Positions 30,201 through 38,022 of a DNA stretch of 64,000 nt are shown here, piece after piece. Source of the stretch: Gordonia alkanivorans NBRC 16433 (GTDB taxonomy: Bacteria; Actinomycetota; Actinomycetes; Mycobacteriales; Mycobacteriaceae); the NCBI RefSeq assembly GCF_000225505.1, contig NZ_BACI01000092.1, positions 18,091 through 82,090 on the forward strand, given 5' to 3'. How positions within the stretch are numbered: the first letter of the stretch is position 1; each line of letters begins with the position of its first letter. The notes beneath the pieces were generated by a model that did no database searches, had not been told where the DNA came from, and saw nothing but the letters and a program-made list of their open reading frames with translations. Both the position numbers and the translations under genes were made by a program.

Positions 30201-30845
30201 TCAGAGGAGGGAGAGTTCGTCGACGAAGGCGATGGCGAAGGACGCGGTGCCGGTCGCACGCTCACCGGCCCGCTCGCCGGCGGTTGCGAACGCCACATGT
30301 GCGGCGGCCGCGGCAGTGAACGGATCGACGACCGCGCAGAATGCCGCACTGAGTGCACCCAGACTGCATCCGGTCCCGGTGACCTGCGGCATCTTCGCGT
30401 CGCCACCGGGGACGGCGGTCGCGCGACCCGCCGGGTCGCAGAGATAGTCGACCTCACCGGACACCGCGATGACCGCGTCGAGACGCCGGGCGAGCGACGC
30501 GAGGATCGCGTCGTACTCGCTCGCACCGGCACCGATCGCCACCGGATCGAGCACCCATGGAGTACCGGCCTTGTGCGCCGTCGCGGCCGCCTCGTCGAGC
30601 TCGTCGGGTGTCACCGACGACATCAGGGCCGCACCGTTGATCCAGACGGCGCCGGCACCGGCGGGGAACGCAGCGGCCCACCCGGGCGCTGACCCGATGG
30701 CGGGGCCGGCACCCAGCGCGAGGAGCACGTTGGCACTGAGGTTCGCCGCGACGTAGTTGGTGAGGCCGTAGACGAACGGCGCCTTCTCCCGAAGGCGTGC
30801 GATGGCTGTCTTCACCTCGGACGACTCGATGGTCGTCGTCTCCAT
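30201..30845 (-). CDS. thiM: ThiM-like hydroxyethylthiazole kinase with internal deletion
   Basis: A 214-residue protein; ThiM is normally near 262. The N-terminal part is typical (YGLTNYVAANLSANVLLALGAGPAIG, then WVLDPVAIGAG) and the C-terminal part keeps GEVDYLCDPAG and the catalytic Cys160 in TGTGCSLGA. Between DAVI (residue 126) and AVSGE the usual stretch starting RGNASEI, about 48 residues, is missing with the frame intact. ThiM phosphorylates thiazole alcohol for thiamine salvage; whether this form works is open. It leads the group with the monooxygenase, 64 bases downstream. Confidence 0.78.
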   Translation of the reverse strand: METTTIESSEVKTAIARLREKAPFVYGLTNYVAANLSANVLLALGAGPAIGSAPGWAAAFPAGAGAVWINGAALMSSVTPDELDEAAATAHKAGTPWVLDPVAIGAGASEYDAILASLARRLDAVIAVSGEVDYLCDPAGRATAVPGGDAKMPQVTGTGCSLGALSAAFCAVVDPFTAAAAAHVAFATAGERAGERATGTASFAIAFVDELSLL

Positions 30846-30928
30846 CTCCACCTTCACTCCTTGGTTGATCCAGTCTGGGATGTCCGCTTCACGACGCCAG
30901 GTGATCGCACGGCGACAACTGCATTTAG

Positions 30929-30940
30929 TTGTATACAGTT
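30929..30940. promoter_or_regulatory. TGTATACA palindrome upstream of thiM (possible GntR operator)
   Basis: TTGTATACAGTT contains the perfect palindrome TGTATACA (30930-30937), which fits the general GntR half-site rule (yGT..ACr). A second, imperfect AACT...AGTT repeat (30917-30930) abuts it. It is 85 bases upstream of the thiM start. No TPP riboswitch element is visible. The rest of 30846-31073 shows no gene. Confidence 0.4.
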
Positions 30941-31073
30941 GGATGCGGAGTTCGCCAGCGAGGTCGTACTTAAATTCACGCCGGGTTGAAACGAGCCACG
31001 CGGCCTCACTCCGATCCGCCCCGACCTGGGCGACGATGGATGCCATGCGTGACCTCACACCCGACGACCCGGA

Positions 31074-31199
31074 GTGCTCCTGTCGGTGTTCGCCGTCCTC
31101 CTGCTGGTCTTCATCCCGGGCACGGTCGCCATGCTGTGCGTCGTGATCCTCACCGTCGAGACCGTCGTCTCGCGGACCTCGGACGCCTGGCGAGGCTAG
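31074..31199 (+). CDS. Possible small membrane protein (41 codons)
   Basis: From a GTG at 31074 or 31086 the frame encodes one hydrophobic segment (VFAVLLLVFIPGTVAMLCVVILTVETVV) and stops at 31199. An ATG at 31045 starts a natural-looking MRDLTPDDPE in another frame, so one base shift near 31074 would join the two into a 51-residue protein. It overlaps the convergent TetR gene by four bases. Evidence is composition only. Confidence 0.35.
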   Translation: MLLSVFAVLLLVFIPGTVAMLCVVILTVETVVSRTSDAWRG

Positions 31200-31852
31200 C
31201 CGAACCGGGCAGGGGCGAGGAGTGCGACGATCGCCCGCGCGAGACCGCGGCGGGCCAGCACCTGATCCTGAAAACTGCCCAGTTGCTTCTCCGACACCAG
31301 ACCTCGCATGGCGCCGGGCAGGAACGCCGCGACCTCCCGGACACGTTCCGGGTCGACGTCGAGGTCGGCGAAGGCGCGCTGACAGGATTCGGTCCAGGAC
31401 GGCCCCCACGAGGCGAACTCTGCGGCGGTCTTGGGGAACAGTCGCCGGAGTTCGTCGGGATCGCGCGGCAAGGCGGCCCGCAGGGTCTCGATCGCGCGGG
31501 ATTCCGGCGCGGTCAGTCCCTCGTACATGAGCTCGATGATCGCCTCCACCCGTTCGCCCAGTGGCGCTTCGGGTTTCACACTGACAGGTAGGTCGCCACG
31601 CTGTTCGGCGGTCCGGTGCAGCACCGCCGCCCAGAGGCCGTCGATGTCGTCGAACTGATACTTGATCACACCCCAGGTGGCGCCGATGTCCTTGGCGATG
31701 CGGTTGCCCGACACCGACGCGGGGTCACCCGAGGCCAGCGAACTGATCGCGGCGTCGAGCATCGCGTCGCGGGTGGCCTGGCCGCGACGGTTCACGCGGC
31801 GGGCGGCAGCCGCCGGAGTAACCGACGGCCGACCGGCTTCGACGGGTGGCAT
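31196..31852 (-). CDS. TetR-family transcriptional regulator
   Basis: A 218-residue regulator from the ATG at 31852 (earlier in-frame start at 31930 adds 26 poor residues). The N-terminal helix-turn-helix is ATRDAMLDAAISSLASG...VSGNRIAKDIGATWGVIKYQFDDIDGLW, with the usual YxF at the end of the recognition helix. The C-terminal ligand domain is unremarkable. It lies downstream of the alpha/beta hydrolase on the same strand (65 bases apart) and may control that gene and the divergent Rieske genes. Confidence 0.82.
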   Translation of the reverse strand: MPPVEAGRPSVTPAAAARRVNRRGQATRDAMLDAAISSLASGDPASVSGNRIAKDIGATWGVIKYQFDDIDGLWAAVLHRTAEQRGDLPVSVKPEAPLGERVEAIIELMYEGLTAPESRAIETLRAALPRDPDELRRLFPKTAAEFASWGPSWTESCQRAFADLDVDPERVREVAAFLPGAMRGLVSEKQLGSFQDQVLARRGLARAIVALLAPARFG

Positions 31853-31916
31853 GGACGCTGATGGTATCCGTTGCGAACCCACCCTCGACCCTGCCGCTCC
31901 GCGGAGACCCGGCCGC

Positions 31917-32945
31917 TCAGCTCGCGGCACCCTCCAACCGGGGAGGTGTCGATGCCGAGTACATGACCCGATGGATCTCCGCGGTGAAGTCGTCTGCCGC
32001 CTCGACGTTGGAGGCGTGACCGGTGTCGAGCACGACGAGCTGGTCGAGGTAGCCCCGGATCGAGAGCGTGTGGGCGATGCGCTGGGTCATCGCGTGCGGC
32101 AGCAACAGGTCATGGCGTCCACCGATGACCGTGGTGGGCACCGTGATCGCCTCGGCACCCACGGGTCCGAGAGCCAGCCGGGTGAGCCCGACCGCGGCCT
32201 TCGCGCGGGCGGCCGGGTCGCAGGAGCGTGTCATCGCGAGGACGAAGGCGGCGTGGTCGACGGTCGCGGACCGGCCGTTGAGGATGCGGGTCCGGACAAG
32301 GCTGCGGGCGAACCGGCCGCCGGGCAGCGGGAACGGCACCGAGAGGGCTGCCTGCGGGAGCCATGCCGGCGCCTTCCACAGGTTGTTGAGCAGCGGCAGG
32401 ACGCGCGTCTCGTCCACGATCCCGCCCCACGTCGTGTTCGCGAGAACCAGCGCGGAGGCGTGTTCCTCGACCCGGTCGCGGTGACGGTACGCCCAGGACT
32501 GCACGGTGATGCCGCCCATGCTGTGGCCGACGAACACGGCCTTCGACCCGACCGGCACGGACTGGTCGACCACCGACTGGAGGTCGTCGGCCAGCACGTC
32601 GGCGTCGAACGTGCGGCCGCCCCACGTGCTCTCCCCGTGGCCCCGCTGGTCATAGGCGATGACGTGGTAACGCTCGGCGAGGGCGTTGATCTGCGGGTTC
32701 CAGTACTCGATGCAGCACGACCAGCCGTGGATCAGGACCAGGACCGGAGCATCGGCCGGACCGTAGTGGTGGACCCGAAGCCGGGCACCGTCGTCGGTGA
32801 GGGCCCAGGAGGCGCGTTCGGGCGCACGCGAGTTGTACAGCGCGTTCTCGAACTGCTGATTACGCAGCCGGCGACGGGCCTCAGCCGGTCGTACCAGTCC
32901 GGTCAGCGCCAATCGTGCAGCGCCGATCCCTCCACCTGCGTTCAT
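31917..32945 (-). CDS. Alpha/beta hydrolase
   Basis: A 342-residue hydrolase with the oxyanion motif LVLIHGWSCCIEYW, the nucleophile VGHSMGG, an acid in IGGRHDLLLP and His in LDTGHASNVE. The N-terminal ~60 residues are an extension before the core. It resembles lipid or ring-cleavage hydrolases. It is divergent from the Rieske oxygenase gene, and the 211 bases between hold two inverted repeats. Confidence 0.85.
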   Translation of the reverse strand: MNAGGGIGAARLALTGLVRPAEARRRLRNQQFENALYNSRAPERASWALTDDGARLRVHHYGPADAPVLVLIHGWSCCIEYWNPQINALAERYHVIAYDQRGHGESTWGGRTFDADVLADDLQSVVDQSVPVGSKAVFVGHSMGGITVQSWAYRHRDRVEEHASALVLANTTWGGIVDETRVLPLLNNLWKAPAWLPQAALSVPFPLPGGRFARSLVRTRILNGRSATVDHAAFVLAMTRSCDPAARAKAAVGLTRLALGPVGAEAITVPTTVIGGRHDLLLPHAMTQRIAHTLSIRGYLDQLVVLDTGHASNVEAADDFTAEIHRVMYSASTPPRLEGAAS

Positions 32946-33015
32946 CTCGGCCTCCCGGCGTCATTGCTGTAAGCCACGTCACAGCACCGGTCCAATGATA
33001 CAAACCGGCGTTCAA

Positions 33016-33049
33016 TGTTCCAACAGTTTCGAAGGGAAATTGTTGGACA
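33016..33049. promoter_or_regulatory. Inverted repeat between hydrolase and Rieske genes
   Basis: TGTTCCAACA (33016-33025) and TGTTGGACA (33041-33049) are inverted arms, the core CCAACA/TGTTGG being perfect. A candidate operator for the nearby TetR protein. Confidence 0.45.
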
Positions 33050-33074
33050 CCCGAGTAACCGGTCGAGGCACCCC

Positions 33075-33090
33075 TCAAACCTCCATTTGA
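33075..33090. promoter_or_regulatory. TCAAA-N6-TTTGA palindrome
   Basis: TCAAA (33075-33079), six bases, TTTGA (33086-33090); a further TTTGAAC copy is at 33098-33104. It lies just upstream of the Rieske promoter, so it may be a second operator. Confidence 0.4.
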
Positions 33091-33121
33091 ACGCGGGTTT
33101 GAACCTTTTCACAGAACCCTC

Positions 33122-33156
33122 TTGTATTCATGCCCGGCGCGTCCTACCGTGACCGC
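33122..33156 (+). promoter_or_regulatory. Leaderless promoter of the Rieske oxygenase gene
   Basis: TTGTAT (33122-33127), 17 bases, TACCGT (33145-33150), then six bases to the ATG at 33157. This supports a leaderless transcript and that start. Confidence 0.55.
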
Positions 33157-34221
33157 ATGGCGCGAACGCCGCTGTCGATGACACCCACCGGATGGTTTCA
33201 GGTCGCATGGTCGACCGAGATCGCCGTCGGGACCGTGCACACGATGAAGTACTTCGGTCGCGACATGGTCGCTTGGAGATCCCGGTCCGGCCGGATCTCC
33301 GTATTCGACGCCTACTGCGAACATCTCGGCGCCCACCTCGGCCACGGAGGTCACGTGGAGGGCGAGAACCTGGTCTGCCCCTTCCACGGCTGGGAGTGGA
33401 ACCAGGAGGGACGCAACGTCTGCATCCCCTACGAGAACCACCCCAACAAGGGTCGGCGCATCCGCAGCTACCCCGTGGTCGAACGCAACGAAGCCGTCTG
33501 GATCTGGCACGACGTCGACGGGCGGTCACCGCATTTCGACGTCCCGGACATCTTCGCCGACTTCGGCAGCGACAACGGGCAGGCCACCGCCGACGACTAC
33601 TACCCGCCGGTGCCCGCCGCGACGCTCTTCCGACCGGGCCTGGAGATCCATCCGCAGTACATCATGGAGAACGGCGTCGACTTCGCACATTTCAAGTTCG
33701 TCCACAAGACACCGTTCATGCCGGACTTTACCCGGCACGACTTCTCCGGTCCGGTGTCCTACGTCGACTTCACCATCGCCTTCGACGAGGGCGCCACCCT
33801 CGAAAACGCCACCAGCGGTGTCGAATCCATCAACGCCGGCCTCGGCTGCTCGGTCACCCGGAGCTGGGGCATGGTCGACAACCGGACGATGCCCGCGGTG
33901 ACACCGGTCGACGAGCACACCTCGGACGTGCGCTTCACCGTCTGGATCGGCCGCAAGCCCGGCGAGGAGACCGGCGACATCACCCGATACGGAAAGACCA
34001 TGGCCGACCTGGTCATCGAACAGTTCGCCGCCGACATCGACATCTGGGCGCACCAGCGCTACTCCGATCCACCCGCCCTGTCCCGCAAGGAGTACGCCGG
34101 ATTCACCGCGCTGCGGCAATGGGCCCGACAGTTCTATCCCGACGGCGGCGCGTCAGCCGACGAGTTCGTCCGTATCCGTCGCTCAGAGCTCGACGCACTT
34201 CGCGCGGCAGCGCAATCCTGA
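33157..34221 (+). CDS. Rieske non-haem iron oxygenase (KshA-like)
   Basis: A 354-residue oxygenase component. The Rieske cluster ligands are Cys54-x-His56 and Cys74-x2-His77 (CEHLGAHLGHGGHVEGENLVCPFHGWEW region). The mononuclear iron site is in NGVDFAHFKFVH (Asp, two His). Length and order match ketosteroid 9-alpha-hydroxylase KshA and related single-component-type oxygenases that need a separate reductase. None is adjacent; the nearest reductase is the one at 54915. Substrate is probably a steroid-like or cyclic acid molecule. Confidence 0.88.
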   Translation: MARTPLSMTPTGWFQVAWSTEIAVGTVHTMKYFGRDMVAWRSRSGRISVFDAYCEHLGAHLGHGGHVEGENLVCPFHGWEWNQEGRNVCIPYENHPNKGRRIRSYPVVERNEAVWIWHDVDGRSPHFDVPDIFADFGSDNGQATADDYYPPVPAATLFRPGLEIHPQYIMENGVDFAHFKFVHKTPFMPDFTRHDFSGPVSYVDFTIAFDEGATLENATSGVESINAGLGCSVTRSWGMVDNRTMPAVTPVDEHTSDVRFTVWIGRKPGEETGDITRYGKTMADLVIEQFAADIDIWAHQRYSDPPALSRKEYAGFTALRQWARQFYPDGGASADEFVRIRRSELDALRAAAQS

Positions 34222-34251
34222 CCTCCACGCCCGTCCCGAAAGGACCAAACG

Positions 34252-35337
34252 ATGACCACACCCGAACCGATCCGGGTCTTCCAGGTGGCCACCGGCAACC
34301 TCGGCACCGAGATGATCGACCGCATCCGCAATCATCCGGACCTGGAACTGGTTGGTCTGCACTGCTATTCACCGGACAAGGTCGGCCGTGATGCCGGCGA
34401 GATCGTCGGCATCGGACCGGTCGGTGTGATCGCGACCGGCACCGTCGAGGAGATCATCGCCGCACGACCCGACGTGCTCACCTTCCACGGCGTGTTCCCC
34501 GACGAGGACCTCTACGTCCAGGTCCTCGAAGCCGGGATCAACATCGTGACCACCGCCGACTGGATCACCGGTTTCCACCGGGACACCAACCATCCGCACC
34601 ACTCCGGCCGCAAGGTCAGCGAGATCATCGCCGATGCCTGCACGAAGGGCGGTGCCACCTTCTACGGAACCGGCATGAATCCCGGTCTGGCACAGATCCT
34701 CGGCATCGTGCACACCGCCGACGTCGCCGAGATCGAGAACGTCACGGTCACCGAGTCGGTGGACGTCTCCTGCCACCACTCGGTCGACACCTGGAAGGCC
34801 GTCGGCTACGGCCTGCCGGTCGACGACCCGTCCATCCCGGACTCGCTCTACAAGTACACCGCCGTCTTCGCCGACTCGGTGTACCTCATGGCCGACGCCT
34901 TCGATCTCGAACTCGACGAGGTGGCGTTCTCCTACGAACTGGGTGCGTGCACCAAGGACGTCGACCTCGGTTGGTACCAGCTCCCCGCCGGGTCGCTGGG
35001 CGGTAGTTACATCAAGTACCAGGGAATGGTCGACGGTGTGCCGCGCGTCGAATCGCATCTGGAATGGCAGATGACACCGCACACCGACCCGTCGTGGAAC
35101 ATTCAGGCCTGCTACATCACCCAGGTGACCGGCGACCCCAACATCTACTCCAAGCACATGATCTTCCCGCGCAAGGGATTCGACCTCTCCAACCCGGAGA
35201 ACTTCGCGTCGATCGGCATGACCGTCACGGGCCTGCCCGCACTCAACTCGATCCGATCGGTGGTCGCGGCCCCGCCCGGGATCGTGACCAGTGCCGATCT
35301 CCCGCTACGAAGCTTCGCCGGCCGCTTCAAGCGCTGA
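34252..35337 (+). CDS. DapB-like NAD(P)-dependent dehydrogenase (diaminopentanoate dehydrogenase family)
   Basis: A 361-residue protein with a Rossmann start (RVFQVATGNLGTEMIDRIRNHPDLELVGLHCYSPDKVGRDAGEIVG) and a dihydrodipicolinate-reductase-like layout, including TFHGVFPDEDLYVQVLEAGINIVTTADW and FYGTGMNPGLAQILG. Family members include 2,4-diaminopentanoate dehydrogenase; many in Mycobacteriales accompany sterol or terpene genes. It starts 30 bases after the Rieske gene with a GAAAGGAC site, so the two form an operon. Confidence 0.8.
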   Translation: MTTPEPIRVFQVATGNLGTEMIDRIRNHPDLELVGLHCYSPDKVGRDAGEIVGIGPVGVIATGTVEEIIAARPDVLTFHGVFPDEDLYVQVLEAGINIVTTADWITGFHRDTNHPHHSGRKVSEIIADACTKGGATFYGTGMNPGLAQILGIVHTADVAEIENVTVTESVDVSCHHSVDTWKAVGYGLPVDDPSIPDSLYKYTAVFADSVYLMADAFDLELDEVAFSYELGACTKDVDLGWYQLPAGSLGGSYIKYQGMVDGVPRVESHLEWQMTPHTDPSWNIQACYITQVTGDPNIYSKHMIFPRKGFDLSNPENFASIGMTVTGLPALNSIRSVVAAPPGIVTSADLPLRSFAGRFKR

Positions 35338-35416
35338 GCCGGCGCGGTGTCGGTATCGACCTGGGTGAATCCACCCTCGGGTTCCCTCCCTCGAGAAGCC
35401 TCTTCGGGAATCCCCT

Positions 35417-36349
35417 TCAGCCGAGATCGATACTGATGCCGGTGAGCTCGGCGCCGATATCCCACAGCCGTTCGGCGACCGCGCGATCCTTGGCCTTCGG
35501 CGACGGCTCGACGAGCATCGGCGGGCCGGCGAGGCCGAAACTCCCTGTCGGACCGTAATACTGGCCGCCCGAGACCTTCGGATCGGTGGCTGCCCGAAGG
35601 ATCGGCAGGGCCCCTTCGGGCGGATCCATGATGAACCGATCGGTGAGCCACCGCAGCGACGGCGCGTGATACGCCCACTGCAGGAATTTGTTCTGCTCGC
35701 GCATCACCCCGGTCCGCGTGCCACCGGGGTGGGCGGCGAGCGAGATCGCCGTGGCCCCAGCCGCTTTCAGCCGGCGATCGAGCTCCAGCGAGAACAGCAT
35801 CTGAGCGAGCTTGGCTCGTGAGTACGCCCCGGCACTGGTGAACGTGCGGTCCATGGGCAGGTCTGAGAAATCGATGTTGCCCGCGCGGTGGGCGTGACTG
35901 CCGACGGTGACGATCCGCGCGGCGTCGGCGGCGAGCAACCGGTCCATCAGCAACCCGGTGAGCGCGTAATGACCGAGATAGTTGGTACCGAAGTCCATCT
36001 CGAAACCGTCGGGAGTCAGGTCGCGCTGAGCGCGCATGACGCCGGCGTTGTTCACCAGCACGTCGATGCGGGGATGGCATCGCCGGATCTCCTCGGCGGC
36101 TGCGCGGACGGAGTCGAGACTGGCGAGATCGAGGTCGAGGATCTCCACCTCCGCGCCGGGTACCTCGGCGACGATGTCGTCGCGTGCGGCGGCGGCGGTC
36201 TCGGCGTTGCGGCACGCCAGCACCACGGTGGCGCCCAGAGTGGCGAGCCCGCGGGCGGCTTCACGGCCGATGCCCCCGTTGGCTCCGGTGACCACGGCGA
36301 CCCGCCCGGTCTGTGGAGGCGCGTCGGCCAATGTCCAACCCGTCTTCAC
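35417..36349 (-). CDS. Short-chain dehydrogenase/reductase
   Basis: A 310-residue SDR of the retinol-dehydrogenase-like group, starting at the GTG at 36349 (AGGGGGAG upstream). It has TGANGGIG, LVNNAGVM, VTVGSHAHRAG and the catalytic YSRAK. It ends 79 bases after the DapB-like gene, in convergent orientation. Substrate unknown. A TCACAT-N3-ATGTGA palindrome 45 bases upstream of the start may be its operator. Confidence 0.85.
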   Translation of the reverse strand: MKTGWTLADAPPQTGRVAVVTGANGGIGREAARGLATLGATVVLACRNAETAAAARDDIVAEVPGAEVEILDLDLASLDSVRAAAEEIRRCHPRIDVLVNNAGVMRAQRDLTPDGFEMDFGTNYLGHYALTGLLMDRLLAADAARIVTVGSHAHRAGNIDFSDLPMDRTFTSAGAYSRAKLAQMLFSLELDRRLKAAGATAISLAAHPGGTRTGVMREQNKFLQWAYHAPSLRWLTDRFIMDPPEGALPILRAATDPKVSGGQYYGPTGSFGLAGPPMLVEPSPKAKDRAVAERLWDIGAELTGISIDLG

Positions 36350-36393
36350 GCGCTCCCCCTCTGATTCCGGCACAACGGACGCTGTTGTTCGTA

Positions 36394-36408
36394 TCACATC
36401 TCATGTGA
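36394..36408. promoter_or_regulatory. TCACAT-N3-ATGTGA palindrome upstream of the SDR gene
   Basis: A perfect 6+6 inverted repeat with CTC between. A likely operator; the regulator is not evident. Confidence 0.5.
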
Positions 36409-36434
36409 CAGTTCCGGTTCGGGTGTCACACGCG

Positions 36435-36478
36435 ACCGCACCCCGGCCGCGTTCTGGAGAACGCAGTCGGGGTGCGGT
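36435..36478 (-). terminator. Strong hairpin after the StyA-like gene
   Basis: An outer stem of 11 bp (36435-36445 with 36468-36478) and an inner stem of 7 bp (36449-36455 with 36458-36464). It follows the StyA-like gene stop by 27 bases. No U-run. Confidence 0.65.
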
Positions 36479-36505
36479 GCACCCGGTGGTCGTGCGACGA
36501 AAGGG

Positions 36506-37864
36506 TCAGACCGTCACGGGCGCTGGGGCGGCGCCGCTGAACTGACCGGCCGGCGCGAACCTGGCGAGGACCTGGTCGTACGGCTCTCCCGCCACAGCTG
36601 TGATGAAGTTCTCGACATCCTCACGGGTCCGCAGACCGAGGAGCGGATTCGGGTCGGACAGCAGGCCGAGCAGTGCCTGCGCGACGTTCGGATCGACGGC
36701 GGCAGCCGGAAACGACAGCTCCAGGTGGGTCGCGAAGTCGGGGTCGCCGAGGAACAGGCGGGTGACCTCGGTGGCCGCGTGACCACGACGCTCCCAATGC
36801 TTCTCGAACTCCTCGGCCAGCCAGTCCGCGGTGAACTCACCGTCGTGGGCGCGCGCGGCCTTGACCAGCTCGGCGACCTGGATGAGCGCGTTCTGTGCAC
36901 CCTGACCGGCGACCGGGTCGAACGAGATCGCGGTGTCGCCGATGGCCGCGACCGCGTGACCGCCGCTGGTGGTCGCGACGGCCCGACGCACGGTCGGGGT
37001 GACCGCACCCTTGAGCCACGACACCGGGTCGGACTCGATGACCTCGAGCTGCTCGATGACCGGCGCGTCCTCCGGGAAGAACTCTGCGAAGATGCCGGCG
37101 ATGGTACGACGGGCACCCACCGCGTCGTGGACGTCGTCGATGCGCGCCGCCCAGGCGCCCCAAGGCTTCGCGAAGACGATGAACGACCAGGTCGCACCCT
37201 CGTCCTTGTGCAGGAACGGACCGACGAACAGCTCACCGTTCTCGCTGTCGAGGTTGTACAGCGAGTGACCTCCGCCCGCCTGCGAGCGGTAGGCGAACAC
37301 GTCCGGTCCGTGGTCGACGCCCGTCAACGTGACCTGCAGCAGTCGACGCTGCGGCTCGCGGTACTTGGTGCGCGACTCGTCGACCGGGAACAGCGTCGAC
37401 AGTCCGCCCTTGCCGGTGGCGACGAGGGTGAGGTCGGCCGCCCCGGCGATCTCGTCGAGGTTGTCGAGGTCGACGGTGGTGACCTCGAATCGTCCGCCGC
37501 GGTCCAGGAACCGGCCGAGGCGGTCGTCGGCACGCAGGCGGAGGTCGACGGCAGCGGAGATGTAACCGTAGTCGGGGTCGTATTCGAGAACGGGGGCGCG
37601 ATCCTCCCCCGCGCCGCCGTACAGGCGGACGCTCATGCCGGTGGTCTTGCCGACCTCGTAGAGATCCTCGATGATCTCGGCATCCCAATCCTGGGACTTG
37701 CCGAAGAGCACGCCGACGCCGGTCGGCGGCACCTTGTTGCGCAGCGAGTCACGGTCGCGGTCGCTGTAGATCGTGACGTCGAAGCCGGCGTCGAGAAATC
37801 CGAGACCGGCAGTGGTCCCGGCGAGTCCGGCCCCGATGATCGCGACGGATCGTCGTGTGGTCAT
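36506..37864 (-). CDS. StyA-like FAD-dependent monooxygenase
   Basis: A 452-residue flavoprotein from the ATG at 37864 (AGGAG seven bases upstream). It begins with the Rossmann motif IIGAGLAGTTAGLGFLDAGFDVTIY and continues with the styrene-monooxygenase-type sequence (KVPPTGVGVLFGKSQDWD, AVAAIGDTAISFDPVAGQGAQNALIQVAELVKAA). Such enzymes epoxidise styrene or similar alkenes or oxidise indole, using FADH2 from a partner reductase StyB. No StyB is adjacent, so reductant must come from elsewhere. A hairpin closes the gene. Confidence 0.82.
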   Translation of the reverse strand: MTTRRSVAIIGAGLAGTTAGLGFLDAGFDVTIYSDRDRDSLRNKVPPTGVGVLFGKSQDWDAEIIEDLYEVGKTTGMSVRLYGGAGEDRAPVLEYDPDYGYISAAVDLRLRADDRLGRFLDRGGRFEVTTVDLDNLDEIAGAADLTLVATGKGGLSTLFPVDESRTKYREPQRRLLQVTLTGVDHGPDVFAYRSQAGGGHSLYNLDSENGELFVGPFLHKDEGATWSFIVFAKPWGAWAARIDDVHDAVGARRTIAGIFAEFFPEDAPVIEQLEVIESDPVSWLKGAVTPTVRRAVATTSGGHAVAAIGDTAISFDPVAGQGAQNALIQVAELVKAARAHDGEFTADWLAEEFEKHWERRGHAATEVTRLFLGDPDFATHLELSFPAAAVDPNVAQALLGLLSDPNPLLGLRTREDVENFITAVAGEPYDQVLARFAPAGQFSGAAPAPVTV

Positions 37865-38022
37865 GTGTGTCTCCTGAGATCGGTTGCATGCACTGCGTGT
37901 GATGACTGGGAGACAGGGTGCCGGGGCGATCGTCGTCGCTGAAGGTTTAGACGCAGCACGAACAAATGGGTGGTCGCCGGGCGGACCTCGATACGCGGCG
38001 GCCTCGCTACGCTCGGTCGGCG

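Noticed and set aside
30846..31040. TPP riboswitch upstream of the ThiM-like gene
   Set aside because: I looked for the CUGAGA and ACCUGA-type core segments on the minus strand and found neither.
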